Below are positions 33,804 through 43,868 of a stretch of 59,363 nucleotides of DNA, in pieces (positions within the stretch are counted from its first letter, which is position 1; every line of letters starts with the position of its first letter). Below the pieces are notes generated by a model. The model ran no database searches, was not told the origin of the DNA, and saw nothing but the letters and a program-made list of their open reading frames with translations. Origin of the DNA: Porphyromonadaceae bacterium (GTDB lineage: Bacteria > Bacteroidota > Bacteroidia > Bacteroidales > Porphyromonadaceae); assembly GCA_030528445.1 (NCBI GenBank), contig JAUMYV010000002.1, positions 9,457-68,819 on the forward strand, in the 5' to 3' direction. Position numbers and translations under genes: made by a program.

Positions 33804-36497
33804 CTACGGTACGGCGCAGGTGCGCGTGGGCGTCTGGCTGCGGTCTGCCTCTAGAGCTGTAATGACGCTACGGAGCTGACGCCCTAGACCAATCGTATAG
33901 CCTTGGGAGACGAATACCACTCGATTGAATGTGTCGGCAATGACGAAGACTGGTAGGTCGCTCGTCTTGAGCTTCATATTCGCCTTGAGTTTAGCCAAGA
34001 GCTTGCCCTCTAGATCAACTCCGAGAGTAGCCGTCTTGGGCAGATTCTTGAAGTCCTCCGCGCGATAACGACCACGGCTCGTCTCGTCCGAGAAGACTAA
34101 GAGCATCTTCTGTCCCCATCCTTCGAGGAGTTCACGCTCTGCTATAATATCCCGTAGGGCATGGTTCGTAGGCTCCTGGCCTGCCCCTAGTATCCCGAGG
34201 ATATAGTAGCCACGTCCTGTAGTGGAGAGGATAGATTTGGTCTGTCCTGTAGCCCCAGCTACAGCCTCCGTAGTGGCGAGCTCGTGCGCATCGCCAAGAT
34301 GCTTGTAGAGGTTCTCCGAATTGAAGCTACCTAGTACTGCTACGGCCGTCGTGTCGCGACGCATCACGAGCTGGGCATCTGTCGTTCGTCCTGCCTCGAT
34401 TGCACAGGTCTTCATATCTACTAGCACGCTACCATTCGCTAGGCGCGAACCCGAAACCAAGAGATACTGTCCCTCGTCCATCGGAGCACCTTGCCTAAAC
34501 GTTCCAGCCCAGCTACTCCCCTGCTCTAGTCCATTATCGCCTTCATCGTAGTTAAGCAACCCTAGACGTCCCTCGGAGCTGAACTTGGAGATCGAGAAGT
34601 GGTAATAATACTTCGGGTTATCCACGATTCCATTGTCCTCATAGCTCAAGCGCAGCACTCCCTCGCGTGCTGTTGGCTTGGTCGAAGCCTTCGCTAGCGA
34701 AATATCCTGCCATTTGTCCTCTGTGTAGCACTGCACCTTACCCGTAACGCCATCCACACGAGCGGGCCAGCCCATCGAGCGTGCTAGGGCAACGAAGAAA
34801 ATGCCAAGCGAATGTGCGTCGGCACGACGGCTCACCCAAACACCTCTAGGCTGAATGGGGTAGGCCAACGGATTGTAGCCACTAACGTCTTGGATATGCT
34901 CTAGACACCACAGACGAATCTGCTCGGGAGATTGCTTGAATCGGTGCTGAATGGATAGGGGAATCTGCTCCTGGAAGTAACGCTTGTAGGGTGCAATCAT
35001 TTCATTGGCTACTCTAGGGTTGTAGATGTATGCCATCTGCAGTTCGTTCTGCCCACGGTAGGCAGGCTGAATCTGCGTGTGCTCGAGATGATCGAGAAGG
35101 GTCTCTAGCTCCACATCCCTAAGGTCCTTGGCCGATATGGCACTTAGCAGCTCGAGTGCCTTGCTGCGATCCTTAGCGCCGTCTACGAAGGCTCTAAGTG
35201 TCTGCCAGTTGCCTCGTGCATCCAAGCCCTCGAGCTGTTTGTCTAGGAAGGTAGACACATAGGCATTGCGGATAGAATCCTCCTGAGCCATACGGCGGTT
35301 GTTCTCTGTTCTCTGAGCCTCCGTTACCTCTGGGTAGCGTGCGTCCTCTCGTGGTGGCGTCACGGTGAGCTGCATCTCTATCTTGTCGCTAGGCTGATGC
35401 TTGAGTACGAGGCGAAGTGCCTTGTCTCGCCCGAAGCTGACCTGCCCCATGCCATAGCGATAGCCAGAACCCTCGGGCTTGCTCGCATAGACAAGCATAT
35501 CGCCTCGCCCAGCTGTGAGGGAGGTACGCCCATGCGCATCTGTGCGCTTAGTCGCTACGGAGTAGAATTCGCCATAGTTATAGACCTTAAACTCAACCGA
35601 CACATCGCGCTGAGGTCTGCCAGCCTCGTCTACGACTTCTACCTCTACGGGGCTCGTGTGGGCATAGTTGCCGATGACGTTAATCTCGGTATAGGTCGGA
35701 GTTCGGCTCATCACATCCTCTGGCCCATCATAGTCGCCAAATACCTTAGTATGTACAAGCATGGCACGTGAGACTGGAGCATTGAACCACCCTAGGTCTA
35801 GTACGGGCTCTGGCTCACAAGCCCCGAGGAAGTGCCATCTGCCGTCTACCCAAGCCTCTACCCAAGCGTGGTTGTCGTCGGTATGAGCCCAGCGTGGCGT
35901 ATAGACCTGTCGTGCAGGAATGCCGACAGCGCGCAGGGCAGCGACCAGCAGGGTAGACTCCTCACCACAGCGACCGTATGCCGTACGGATCGTAGCCAAG
36001 GGCGAAGAGGTACGAGAGTCGCTAGGCGTGTAGACAACGTGTTCGTGGCACCAGTGATTGACCTCTAGCACAGCATCGTAGAGCGAAAGCCCCTTGACGC
36101 GATCCTTGAGCGCATCGTAGAAGACCATACGGGCCGAATCGAGCGTCTCGTTATTGACGCGTACGGGCAGAACGAAGTGACGCCATTCTCTGTCGGGGAT
36201 TTTACTACCCCAAGGCATCTCTCGGCGTGCTTGTAGCGCAGAGCGAACCTGCTTGAGGTAAAACTCGCCCGAGTAGTCGATGAGGTCATTGGCAGGCATA
36301 TAGGTATAGAGGAATGCCATTGCCTCGTGCTCCTGCTCGCTCATCGGCGTCTTGAAGATGCGGAAGAGATCTCCCTCGGGGAAGATCTGTTGCTTACGCT
36401 CTAGCGGCGTGAGAGGCTTGCCCTGTGGCGTCGCCTCGGCAGAGGCCATACCCAAGAGGCCAAGCGCCAGAGCTAAAGATAAGATTCGTGTTGCCAT
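33804..36497 (-). CDS. Secreted transglutaminase-like protein
   Basis: 897 residues. Signal peptide ~1-22 (ILSLALALGLLGMASAEA). A transglutaminase-core domain occupies ~125-235 with Cys177 in GRCGEES, His210 in DNHAW, and the family-typical tail LGACEPEPVLDLGWF. A beta-sandwich resembling carboxypeptidase-regulatory domains follows (~270-360: VEVEVVDEAGRPQRDVSVEFK). A second helical and alpha/beta half, to the end, I do not recognise. The core fold performs cysteine-protease-like cleavage or cross-linking in the periplasm or at the surface. Its terminator is probably the hairpin of the 33618 element. Confidence 0.85.
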   Translation of the reverse strand: MATRILSLALALGLLGMASAEATPQGKPLTPLERKQQIFPEGDLFRIFKTPMSEQEHEAMAFLYTYMPANDLIDYSGEFYLKQVRSALQARREMPWGSKIPDREWRHFVLPVRVNNETLDSARMVFYDALKDRVKGLSLYDAVLEVNHWCHEHVVYTPSDSRTSSPLATIRTAYGRCGEESTLLVAALRAVGIPARQVYTPRWAHTDDNHAWVEAWVDGRWHFLGACEPEPVLDLGWFNAPVSRAMLVHTKVFGDYDGPEDVMSRTPTYTEINVIGNYAHTSPVEVEVVDEAGRPQRDVSVEFKVYNYGEFYSVATKRTDAHGRTSLTAGRGDMLVYASKPEGSGYRYGMGQVSFGRDKALRLVLKHQPSDKIEMQLTVTPPREDARYPEVTEAQRTENNRRMAQEDSIRNAYVSTFLDKQLEGLDARGNWQTLRAFVDGAKDRSKALELLSAISAKDLRDVELETLLDHLEHTQIQPAYRGQNELQMAYIYNPRVANEMIAPYKRYFQEQIPLSIQHRFKQSPEQIRLWCLEHIQDVSGYNPLAYPIQPRGVWVSRRADAHSLGIFFVALARSMGWPARVDGVTGKVQCYTEDKWQDISLAKASTKPTAREGVLRLSYEDNGIVDNPKYYYHFSISKFSSEGRLGLLNYDEGDNGLEQGSSWAGTFRQGAPMDEGQYLLVSGSRLANGSVLVDMKTCAIEAGRTTDAQLVMRRDTTAVAVLGSFNSENLYKHLGDAHELATTEAVAGATGQTKSILSTTGRGYYILGILGAGQEPTNHALRDIIAERELLEGWGQKMLLVFSDETSRGRYRAEDFKNLPKTATLGVDLEGKLLAKLKANMKLKTSDLPVFVIADTFNRVVFVSQGYTIGLGRQLRSVITALEADRSQTPTRTCAVP

Positions 36498-36582
36498 TGC
36501 TATTTTGAGTTTATCAATGATGTTTCATTACGATGATTAGCTGTACCAACTGTGGAGTTTTGGCTCAAGATCTACCAGTCTG

Positions 36583-37329
36583 CTAAATTCCTGCTAGAGC
36601 CTCTACGGCGGCACGGATCTTGTCTGGGTCGGTGAGCTCACGGCGGTATTCGTCGATCGTCACCGTGCCGCCCATCGATACTCCTGAGTGGCGGTAGCGC
36701 ATCGGGCTATCCTCTCCACTTCGACCCGAGAAATGAAATTCGTGGGCTCCCGTCTTGCGCGCCAATTCGGCGACATTAGACGGATTGATGCCACTGCCCG
36801 GCATCACGATGATGCGCCCACTAGCCTGCGCCACCAAGCGAGCTATTTCCTCCGCCCCAGCTATGGCTATGGCTGCACCTCCCGAGGTGAGCACACGTGC
36901 ACAGCCTAGCTCAATGATGTCCTCCAAGGCCTTACCCCTATCTCGGCACATATCTATGGCTCGGTGGAAGGTTACGGGCAGGCCATCGGTAGCCTCGATG
37001 AGCCGACGCATCGTAGCCTTATCTACATCTCCCTCTGCCGTCAGGCATCCGACCACAATACCGTCGACCCCGAGCGAGCGAGCCATCTCGATGTCGTAGA
37101 GCATCGTCTCTACCTCGATAGGCGTATAGAGGAAGTCTCCGCCACGGGGGCGGATGATCACATTCAGTTTGATGTCGATGAGTGCGCGCGTGGCTCTAAT
37201 CTCTCCGTATGAGGGCGTCGTACCGCCCTCTGGCATTCCTGCACACAGCTCCACACGATAGGCCCCACCTATCTCGGCACGGCGAGCACTCTCGGCGCAG
37301 TTGGCACAGTTCTCTATCCGATACTCCAT
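36583..37329 (-). CDS. cutC: CutC-family protein
   Basis: 248 residues, a TIM-barrel with the family blocks RVELCAGMPEGGTTPS, VIIRPRGGDFLYT, GCLTAEGDVD, VTFHRAIDMC, RVLTSGG and IVMPGSGINPSNV. It was named for copper homeostasis, but its biochemical role is not settled. It begins 5 nt after the alpha-fucosidase gene, so they form one minus-strand transcript. Confidence 0.93.
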   Translation of the reverse strand: MEYRIENCANCAESARRAEIGGAYRVELCAGMPEGGTTPSYGEIRATRALIDIKLNVIIRPRGGDFLYTPIEVETMLYDIEMARSLGVDGIVVGCLTAEGDVDKATMRRLIEATDGLPVTFHRAIDMCRDRGKALEDIIELGCARVLTSGGAAIAIAGAEEIARLVAQASGRIIVMPGSGINPSNVAELARKTGAHEFHFSGRSGEDSPMRYRHSGVSMGGTVTIDEYRRELTDPDKIRAAVEALAGI

Positions 37330-37334
37330 AGTTT

Positions 37335-38666
37335 CTACTTGAGCGTTACCTCTACGACATAGTCAATCGGATTCGCCTCCGAGGGAGCCTTGTCGAAAGT
37401 AAGTGTCAGCCCTGCCTTCGTCTGCTGGAAAGGCACAGGGCGACCGCTATCGAAGACCTTGACGCTACGCACACGCTCTACCAGCGGGAGCGAGAGCATA
37501 CGGCTCCGCCAGTCGAGGATATGTAGGTAGAGCGTCTTGCCACGCTGCGTCGTCACGCCCCACTCCTGCGGAGGGATAATGCCCCCACGCACGCCGTCCT
37601 TGACGGTTCGGCCATAGGTCTGCATCCACCGACCTATCTTCTCCAGTCGATCCAGAGCCAAGCTGGGGAGCATGCCCGAGGGCTCTGGTCCTATGTTGAG
37701 CAGGAGGTTGGCATTGCGCCCTGCCGTCTGCACGAGCAGACGAATGAGTGTGCTGTCGGACTTATAGTTCTGGTCAATAATCTTGTACCCCCACATGCCA
37801 TTCATCGTTTGGCAGGTCTCTAGAGGCAGATGGCTGATGTCCTGCCCCGATAGACCCGCTGTATTAGCGCCCGGCACATCTCGCTCAAACATCTGGAAGT
37901 CTTCGCCCTCAAAAGGTGTCTGATGATGATTGTTCCCTACGAGGCAACTAGGTTTGATCTGATGAATGTTGCTGTACATACGCCCAAAATTCCAATCGAA
38001 GTCGGGGTGAATATCATGGTCCCACCAGCCGTCTAGCCAGATGGCGTCGGCGTCGTAGTCCCGCACGAGCTCGGTGAGCTGATTGTTCATAAAGTCGTCG
38101 TAGTCCTGCCACTTGCCTTGCTTGGTACGCCCCGTGCCTCGCCCCGTGCGCCCGAGGGGATAATAGTCCTCTCTGTGCCAGTCGAGTAGAGAGTAGTAGA
38201 TATGGAAGCCGAGCCCCTGCTTGCGACACTCGTCCCGTAGCTCGGCCAGTACATCACGGCCAAAGGGGGTCGCCTTGACGATGTTGTAGTCGCTGTATTT
38301 GGTGTCCCAGAGCGAGAAGCTATCATGGTGGCGCGAGGTTATGGTCAGATAGCCTGCCCCAGAGGCTTTGATTGCTGCGACCCACTCCGCCGCGTTAAAC
38401 TTGGCAGGGTAGAAACCTGCTGCAGCCTTAGCGTACTCGAGATGATTGATGTTGGCGTTGGTCATGTACCATTCGCCTTGGGCGAACATACTGTACAGTC
38501 CCCAGTGGAGGAAAATCCCGAAGCCCTTGTCTCTGAATTGTTCACGGGCTTGTAAGTTGTCAGGGGAGGGCTGATAGCCCTGCTGTGCCTCTAGCTTAGG
38601 CGTGGCAGAGATAAGCCCCACGGTCACACAAGCGAGTCGTAGGGTGTAGGTCAATACGCTTTTCAT
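37335..38666 (-). CDS. GH29 alpha-L-fucosidase, secreted
   Basis: 443 residues. Signal peptide ~1-28 (LACVTVGLISATPKLEAQ). GH29 landmarks are IFLHWGLYSM (His54), TSRHHDSFSLWDT (His113-His114), and the nucleophile Asp212 in AIWLDGWWD. A short C-terminal beta-sandwich follows. It releases L-fucose from host glycans outside the cytoplasm. The short length and single-domain layout fit the broad-specificity subgroup. Confidence 0.92.
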   Translation of the reverse strand: MKSVLTYTLRLACVTVGLISATPKLEAQQGYQPSPDNLQAREQFRDKGFGIFLHWGLYSMFAQGEWYMTNANINHLEYAKAAAGFYPAKFNAAEWVAAIKASGAGYLTITSRHHDSFSLWDTKYSDYNIVKATPFGRDVLAELRDECRKQGLGFHIYYSLLDWHREDYYPLGRTGRGTGRTKQGKWQDYDDFMNNQLTELVRDYDADAIWLDGWWDHDIHPDFDWNFGRMYSNIHQIKPSCLVGNNHHQTPFEGEDFQMFERDVPGANTAGLSGQDISHLPLETCQTMNGMWGYKIIDQNYKSDSTLIRLLVQTAGRNANLLLNIGPEPSGMLPSLALDRLEKIGRWMQTYGRTVKDGVRGGIIPPQEWGVTTQRGKTLYLHILDWRSRMLSLPLVERVRSVKVFDSGRPVPFQQTKAGLTLTFDKAPSEANPIDYVVEVTLK

Positions 38667-38721
38667 GCTCTACTCAATAATTTGTTTAATATGATGATAT
38701 CCGATGTAGTATGTTATGCCT

Positions 38722-38729
38722 CAAAGATA
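38722..38729 (-). promoter_or_regulatory. -7 promoter motif for the fucosidase-cutC transcript
   Basis: Read on the minus strand this is TATCTTTG, 55 nt before the start codon of the fucosidase. Only a weak T-rich -33 is present. Confidence 0.5.
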
Positions 38730-38864
38730 GCCAATTCTCTGTGTAAAACAGCTCATTTGTCCGAGTTTTGTGCATCTCCAAGTGGCGGGTACGCATGCCT
38801 ACATCTCGAGCTTCTATCTATCGCCCATTGTATGACGTTTACAAATCGTAATCTTCTGATGGGT

Positions 38865-39299
38865 AAGATTTATATTTTAGCTCAGATTTCAGAATGTTGA
38901 TGAGAGCAATGACTTGAGCGAGTGGAAAAACGGCAAATTGCGTATTTGGCTCCTAGGAGGCTCTAGGTTGCGTCCGACATCGTCTTGGCTCTTGACCTCT
39001 AGCCGAATAAAAATGGCCGCTTAAAATGCGTGTTTTGTATCTTGTTGATATTTAGATGGATAAAATGGATTTTTGCCCAGTTTGATTCAAGCTAAGCACG
39101 GATTTCAACATTTTTCTGCACTAATCTTTTTGGATGTGTGTACACATCGTGGCGGATTAGTCCTACAATCCGAAAAAATCTCTGAGCGTTCTTTCCTAGA
39201 AGTTGGACTTGCTCCACAAGGTGATTGACCAAATAGATCCAATTTGGCAACAATCCATTTACACACTTTAACCAAAAACGCGAAAAACCGATTTCTAGA
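38865..39299 (-). repeat. Dispersed ~435-bp repeat, copy D
   Basis: This is the reverse complement of copy A (2238-2671) along nearly its full length: AAGATTTATATTTTAGCTCA at the start, CAGAATGTTGATGAGAG, the core at ~39110-39170, and AAAAACCGATTTCTAG at the end. It lies between divergent genes and leaves ~300 bp before the next coding sequence. Confidence 0.8.
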
Positions 39300-39405
39300 A
39301 TCATTGGATTTTCAATGCTACGCGCTACGTTGCTACAGGCTGGTGTGAAAATAAATAGCGTAATGATATTTTGCTGATTATGAGTATTCTCTAAGAGTTT
39401 ATTTG

Positions 39406-39413
39406 TAACTTTG
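39406..39413 (+). promoter_or_regulatory. -7 promoter motif for the 39598 surface-protein gene
   Basis: TAACTTTG fits TAnnTTTG. It implies a long leader of ~178 nt before the ATG at 39598. Confidence 0.45.
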
Positions 39414-39523
39414 AAGCAAAGAGAAAAAGATTGAGATGTAACCTCTCCCTTGAGTAAGAGGAGCTATGATGTGTATGCTCGTACAAGTGCTGGAAGCTAG
39501 CCCTCACTCATGAAGAATAGATT

Positions 39524-39573
39524 GCACAGAGAGGGTCAAAGACTACAGCAAGCAATGAGTGACCCTCTGTGCA
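39524..39573 (+). promoter_or_regulatory. Hairpin in the 5' leader of the 39598 gene
   Basis: GCACAGAGAGGGTCA pairs with TGACCCTCTGTGC (13 pairs, one 2-nt bulge) and ends 25 nt before the start codon. There is no T-run, so it is not a terminator; it could affect translation or mRNA stability. Confidence 0.45.
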
Positions 39574-39597
39574 GAGTAAAAACTCATAACAACAACT

Positions 39598-40893
39598 ATG
39601 ATTATGAAAACGATGAAATTTTGGTTGTGTTGCCTACTGGCTAGTGTGGCAACGCTATGCAGGGCACAGGGTGGCTCGACCCTAAAACCCCAGTACTGCA
39701 CCCTCACAAGTGGTAGCTCCGAACTCTATGCGCCACTCAATTTAGTTCAGTTTTCTTTTGGAGAAGAGATTGAGGTAGCTCCAGCTGCTACTGCCTTTGT
39801 GTACGATGGCGATCAGATTGTCGCCACAAGCCAAAGAGTCTCACGCGAAAACTACAACCCTAGACCCCAAGGGTTGGCCATCATCTCCTTCGACAACGTC
39901 AAGCTAACCAAGGGACGCAAGTATACGCTGGTGGTTCCTCAAGGGACAATACGCTCCCAGGCCAATCCTCAGCGGCATAATCAGGAGCTACGTGAGAGCT
40001 TCACCGTGCCCGAGACTTTGAAGTTTACGGAGACATATCCAAGCGGTAGTATCGCTACAGAGGAGGTGGTTACCTTTTTCTTCACCACCGAGATTAAGGC
40101 TCTCGGTACTCCCGAGGCTACTCTATACAGAGAGGGAGAGATCGTACGCCGCTTACCCGTAAAAGCGACCTATGATTGGGACTTGGGGCAGGCGATAGTG
40201 TATTTCGGAGAGAGTACAGATTTCGAGCATGGGGTTCACTACAGTATCTTGCTCCCTAGAGGAAGTGTTTCGGCTCTACACAGAGACGACATTACCAACG
40301 AGGAGTTACGTATGGACTTTGTAGGAGCCTACAAAGAACCTGCAAGAGATCTAATGTTTGTTTGGTGCAGTCTCTTTGGGTTGAAAGACTTCGGCAGACT
40401 CAATGAGGTTTACTTCGTCTACAACGAGGAGATCATCGCGGCGCCCAATGCCACCCTACAGCTCTACGAATTGCCAGATAAGCTCATCGCCTCTCCGAGA
40501 GCAGCTGTTCGCAAGGAGGGTAATAGATGGTTGCTCTTTGCTGACTTCGGAGGGATTGAACTAACTCCAGGCAAAGGTTACTCGATCGTCATACCCAAGA
40601 GGAGTATCAAGGCCATTGCCGATGGTGTGCTTGTTAGGGAGAATAGTGTAGGTGTAAACGTTGGTACAGGGCTAGCATCTATCGACACTAGTCCGATCCA
40701 TTACACCTGCTTGGGCAATGTCCTTCGTCTATCTCAGCTACCACCTAGGGCAGAGGTCTCTGTATTCACGGTAGACGGAGTAATGGTCGCTAGAGTACGG
40801 GCAACTTCTTCGACCTTGGAGCTTCCTCTACCTGCTTGTGGTGTCTTTGTGGTCTCTATTGGTGGTAGCACCTATAAGGTCGTCAATCAATAG
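39598..40893 (+). CDS. Secreted three-domain beta-sandwich protein with T9SS-like sorting tail
   Basis: 431 residues. Signal peptide ~1-24 (FWLCCLLASVATLCRAQ). Three similar Ig-like units follow (~30-135, 140-240, 245-350), each ending in a strand such as LTKGRKYTLVVPQGTIRS, FEHGVHYSILLPRGSV or LTPGKGYSIVIPKRSI. The last ~70 residues (GNVLRLSQLPPRAEVSVFTVDGVMVARVRA, then GVFVVSIGGSTYKVVNQ) look like the type A sorting domain of the type IX secretion system. It is probably cell-surface attached. Binding partner unknown. A second in-frame ATG (39604, MKTMKF) is possible. Confidence 0.8.
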   Translation: MIMKTMKFWLCCLLASVATLCRAQGGSTLKPQYCTLTSGSSELYAPLNLVQFSFGEEIEVAPAATAFVYDGDQIVATSQRVSRENYNPRPQGLAIISFDNVKLTKGRKYTLVVPQGTIRSQANPQRHNQELRESFTVPETLKFTETYPSGSIATEEVVTFFFTTEIKALGTPEATLYREGEIVRRLPVKATYDWDLGQAIVYFGESTDFEHGVHYSILLPRGSVSALHRDDITNEELRMDFVGAYKEPARDLMFVWCSLFGLKDFGRLNEVYFVYNEEIIAAPNATLQLYELPDKLIASPRAAVRKEGNRWLLFADFGGIELTPGKGYSIVIPKRSIKAIADGVLVRENSVGVNVGTGLASIDTSPIHYTCLGNVLRLSQLPPRAEVSVFTVDGVMVARVRATSSTLELPLPACGVFVVSIGGSTYKVVNQ

Positions 40894-40919
40894 CTGATAC
40901 TCTGCAACAAGACTATTAT

Positions 40920-40956
40920 AAACACGCCTTCATCGAGTAAGAGAAGGCGTGTTTAT
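40920..40956 (+). terminator. Terminator of the surface-protein gene
   Basis: AAACACGCCTTC at 40920-40931 pairs with GAAGGCGTGTTT at 40943-40954. The T-run is short, so it may be a modest terminator. Confidence 0.65.
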
Positions 40957-40984
40957 GTGTTTCATCCGCCATTCTAGGCATTTC

Positions 40985-41030
40985 TCACATCAACACTTTG
41001 AGAAATGGGCTAAAGTATAACTCTCGGTGG
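40985..41030 (+). repeat. Possible end fragment of the dispersed repeat
   Basis: CACATCAACACTTTGAGAAA followed by TGGGCTAAAGTATAA resembles the terminal ~45 bp of copy A (CATCAACATTCTGAAATATGG, TCTGAAATATAA) in the same orientation. Similarity is partial. Confidence 0.35.
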
Positions 41031-41154
41031 GCTTATCTTGCGTCCTATATTCAATACATCTTGCTCGCTTTGTAGGCATGGCTTAACGATTTACTAAATA
41101 GATCTACGCCTCGGGGAGAAGTATTTCTTGAGTAATGGCAACTTTTTTCCGTAA

Positions 41155-41188
41155 TTTGGTGTGGCTAACTCAATATTTCCTATTTTTG
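41155..41188 (+). promoter_or_regulatory. Promoter of the mce-mmd operon
   Basis: TTTG at 41155-41158 and TATTTTTG at 41181-41188, 22 nt apart, with the ATG at 41264. Confidence 0.62.
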
Positions 41189-41263
41189 TGGCTAGAAATG
41201 AGAGATTGGAGTGGAGTTCCAGTCTTGGCAAACTATTAATTATCATAATAAAAAGGACTAGCT

Positions 41264-41674
41264 ATGAACCTATCGCACATTGAGCATTTAGGGATTGCGG
41301 TTAAGAGTATCGAAGCCTCTCTGCCTTACTACGAAGGCATACTTGGCTTGAAGTGCTACAACATCGAAGTCGTAGAAGACCAAAAAGTTAAGACTGCTTT
41401 CTTCAAGGTAGGGCAAACTAAAATCGAGCTACTTGAGGCTACCAGCGAAGACAGCACGATTGCCAAGTTTATCGAGAAGCGCGGTGAAGGCATCCACCAT
41501 ATTGCCTTCGCTGTAGCAGATACCAACGAAGCACTCCGCGAAGTAGAAGCGAAGGGCGTGGCACTTATCGACAAGCAGGCTCGTAAGGGCGCCGAGGGGC
41601 TGAATATAGGCTTCCTCCACCCAAAGAGCACTCTAGGTGTACTCACAGAACTCTGCGACTGCAAGGATAAGTAA
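41264..41674 (+). CDS. mce: Methylmalonyl-CoA epimerase
   Basis: 136 residues, one glyoxalase/VOC-fold unit. The metal-binding residues expected for the family are present: His8 in SHIEHLGIAV, the HHIAFAV block near 80 and a C-terminal Glu near LTELC. It interconverts (S)- and (R)-methylmalonyl-CoA, linking the B12-dependent mutase to the decarboxylase encoded next. First gene of the operon, 103 nt before mmdA. Confidence 0.94.
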   Translation: MNLSHIEHLGIAVKSIEASLPYYEGILGLKCYNIEVVEDQKVKTAFFKVGQTKIELLEATSEDSTIAKFIEKRGEGIHHIAFAVADTNEALREVEAKGVALIDKQARKGAEGLNIGFLHPKSTLGVLTELCDCKDK

Positions 41675-41777
41675 CCCTCAATGAGATTAGAGACCTACGA
41701 GGCCAAGGGCTTCGGTAGGTCTCTACTACTTTAAGAGGCATCAAAAAGCATAAATCATAACTTACTAATACAGCATT

Positions 41778-43331
41778 ATGAGCGTTCAATTAGAAAAAAT
41801 CAAGGATTTGATCCAACGTCGCGCCGAAGCCCACATGGGTGGCGGACAGAAGCGCATCGATAGCCAGCACGCTAAGGGCAAATACACAGCTCGCGAGCGT
41901 ATCTCATTCCTCCTAGACGAAGGTAGCTTCGAGGAAATCGACACATTCGTACTACATCGCTCAACCAACTTTGGTATCGATAAGACCAAATTCATGGGCG
42001 ATGGTGTCGTTACAGGGTATGGTACGATCGATGGACGTCTAGTCTATGTATTCGCTCAGGACTTCACGGTATTTGGTGGTGCCCTATCGGAAATGATGTC
42101 CTCTAAGATCTGCAAGATCATGCAGCTTGCTATGAAGATGGGTGCTCCCGTAATTGGCCTCAACGACTCTGGTGGTGCTCGTATCCAAGAGGGAATCAAT
42201 GCACTGCAGGGCTATGGAGACATCTTCCAGAACAACATTATGGCCTCTGGGGTGGTACCACAGATCTCAGCCATCTTTGGCCCTTGTGCTGGTGGTGCTG
42301 TGTACTCACCTGCTCTGACCGACTTCAACATCATGGTTAAGGGGTCTAGCTATATGTTCCTCACTGGCCCTAAGGTGGTGAAGACTGTAACTGGCGAGGA
42401 TGTAACTCAGGAGCAGCTCGGTGGTGCTAGTGTACACGCCTCCAAGAGTGGTGTAGCACATTTCGCCGTGGAGAACGAAGATGAGGGTATCCGTCTGATT
42501 CGTCATCTGATGAGCTTCATTCCGCAGAACAACATGGAGGATGCGCCTATCGTAGAGTGTACCGACCCAATCGATCGTGTGGAAGATATGCTCAACGAGA
42601 TCATCCCAGACCAGCCCAATCGCGGCTACAATATGTATGATGTCATCGGTGCGATTGTCGACAACGGCGAGTTCCTTGAGATTCATAAGGATTATGCCAA
42701 GAACATCATCATCGGGTTTGCTCGTTTCAATGGTCAGAGCGTAGGTATCGTAGCTAACCAGCCTCTCGTGATGGCCGGTGCACTCGATAGCAACGCTTCT
42801 CGCAAGGCTGCTCGTTTCGTTCGCTTCTGTGATGCCTTCAATATCCCTCTCGTAACGCTCGTAGACGTGCCAGGCTTCCTCCCAGGTACAGGTCAGGAGT
42901 ACAATGGGGTCATTGTGCATGGTGCTAAGCTCCTCTATGCATACGGAGAGGCTACAGTGCCCAAGATCACGGTAACGCTGCGTAAGTCTTATGGTGGCGC
43001 CTACATTGTGATGAGCTCCAAGCACCTACGCTCGGATATGAACTATGCTTGGCCAAGTGCCGAAATCGCTGTGATGGGTCCAAGTGGTGCCGTAGAGGTA
43101 ATCTTCGCCAAGGAAGTGGCTGCTGCCGAGAACCCAGCAGAGGCTGCTATGCAGAAGGAAGAAGAATATCGTCAGGCCTTCGCTAACCCATACAATGCCG
43201 CCTCTTACGGCTTTATGGATGATGTGATCGAGCCTCGCAACACACGCTTCCGCATCATTCGTGCTCTCGAGCAGCTGCGCACCAAGAAGCAGACGCTCCC
43301 AGCTAAGAAGCACGACAACCTACCTCTGTAA
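41778..43331 (+). CDS. mmdA: Methylmalonyl-CoA decarboxylase alpha subunit (carboxyltransferase)
   Basis: 517 residues. Two crotonase-type carboxyltransferase halves are seen, with [13 protein letters not shown] near 132, [17 protein letters not shown] near 167, and [46 protein letters not shown] near 365-410. It transfers the carboxyl group of methylmalonyl-CoA to biotin on MmdC. The propionyl-CoA carboxylase beta chain is very similar; the neighbouring sodium-pump subunits decide for the decarboxylase. Confidence 0.94.
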   Translation: MSVQLEKIKDLIQRRAEAHMGGGQKRIDSQHAKGKYTARERISFLLDEGSFEEIDTFVLHRSTNFGIDKTKFMGDGVVTGYGTIDGRLVYVFAQDFTVFGGALSEMMSSKICKIMQLAMKMGAPVIGLNDSGGARIQEGINALQGYGDIFQNNIMASGVVPQISAIFGPCAGGAVYSPALTDFNIMVKGSSYMFLTGPKVVKTVTGEDVTQEQLGGASVHASKSGVAHFAVENEDEGIRLIRHLMSFIPQNNMEDAPIVECTDPIDRVEDMLNEIIPDQPNRGYNMYDVIGAIVDNGEFLEIHKDYAKNIIIGFARFNGQSVGIVANQPLVMAGALDSNASRKAARFVRFCDAFNIPLVTLVDVPGFLPGTGQEYNGVIVHGAKLLYAYGEATVPKITVTLRKSYGGAYIVMSSKHLRSDMNYAWPSAEIAVMGPSGAVEVIFAKEVAAAENPAEAAMQKEEEYRQAFANPYNAASYGFMDDVIEPRNTRFRIIRALEQLRTKKQTLPAKKHDNLPL

Positions 43332-43354
43332 ACTAACTCAGTTAGTCCAGACTT

Positions 43355-43852
43355 ATGAATACCTTACGTCTTAGCAGAGTCCTGAGCATTGCCCTCCTCT
43401 TGGGGGGGGCAACTGCTCTGCCTGCTTGGGCCGAGAGTGAACGATCTAGAGCGCTTGGGGAGCAAGATCCGCAGGGTTTTATCCTCACACTCACCGCGGT
43501 GCTAGTCGTATTCTCTTCCTTGCTGATGCTTGTCATCGTATTCCGCTTCATCGGTCAGGTGATGCAGCGTATGAGTAAGAGCCGTCAGGATAAGGCGCAG
43601 AGCCCAACCGAATGTAAGACCAATACCTCCGCTGGTGGTGCTAAACCTACAGGCGAGGCTGTGGCAGCTATTACTCTGGCTCTACATACCGAGCTCGGAG
43701 CTCGCTCTGGCGAGGTTGTAGCTGCTATAGCTATGGCTTTGCGTGCCGAGCTCGACCAAAGACATGATGTGGAGAGCTATGTATTGACAATCAATAGACG
43801 CAATACACAGTGGCACTCGCGCAGCCAAGGTATGCGCAAGTACAATTACTAA
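43355..43852 (+). CDS. mmdD: Methylmalonyl-CoA decarboxylase delta subunit (OadG/MmdD-like) with duplicated tail
   Basis: 165 residues. A signal-like N-terminus is followed by one membrane helix (FILTLTAVLVVFSSLLMLVIVFRFIGQVM) and a polar linker. The tail contains two similar helices in tandem: GEAVAAITLALHTELGAR and SGEVVAAIAMALRAELDQR. It then ends VESYVLTINRRNTQW like MmdE. The delta subunit anchors and assembles the complex. The duplicated helix is unusual. Confidence 0.85.
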   Translation: MNTLRLSRVLSIALLLGGATALPAWAESERSRALGEQDPQGFILTLTAVLVVFSSLLMLVIVFRFIGQVMQRMSKSRQDKAQSPTECKTNTSAGGAKPTGEAVAAITLALHTELGARSGEVVAAIAMALRAELDQRHDVESYVLTINRRNTQWHSRSQGMRKYNY

Positions 43853-43868
43853 TAATTCGCTGCTCACA

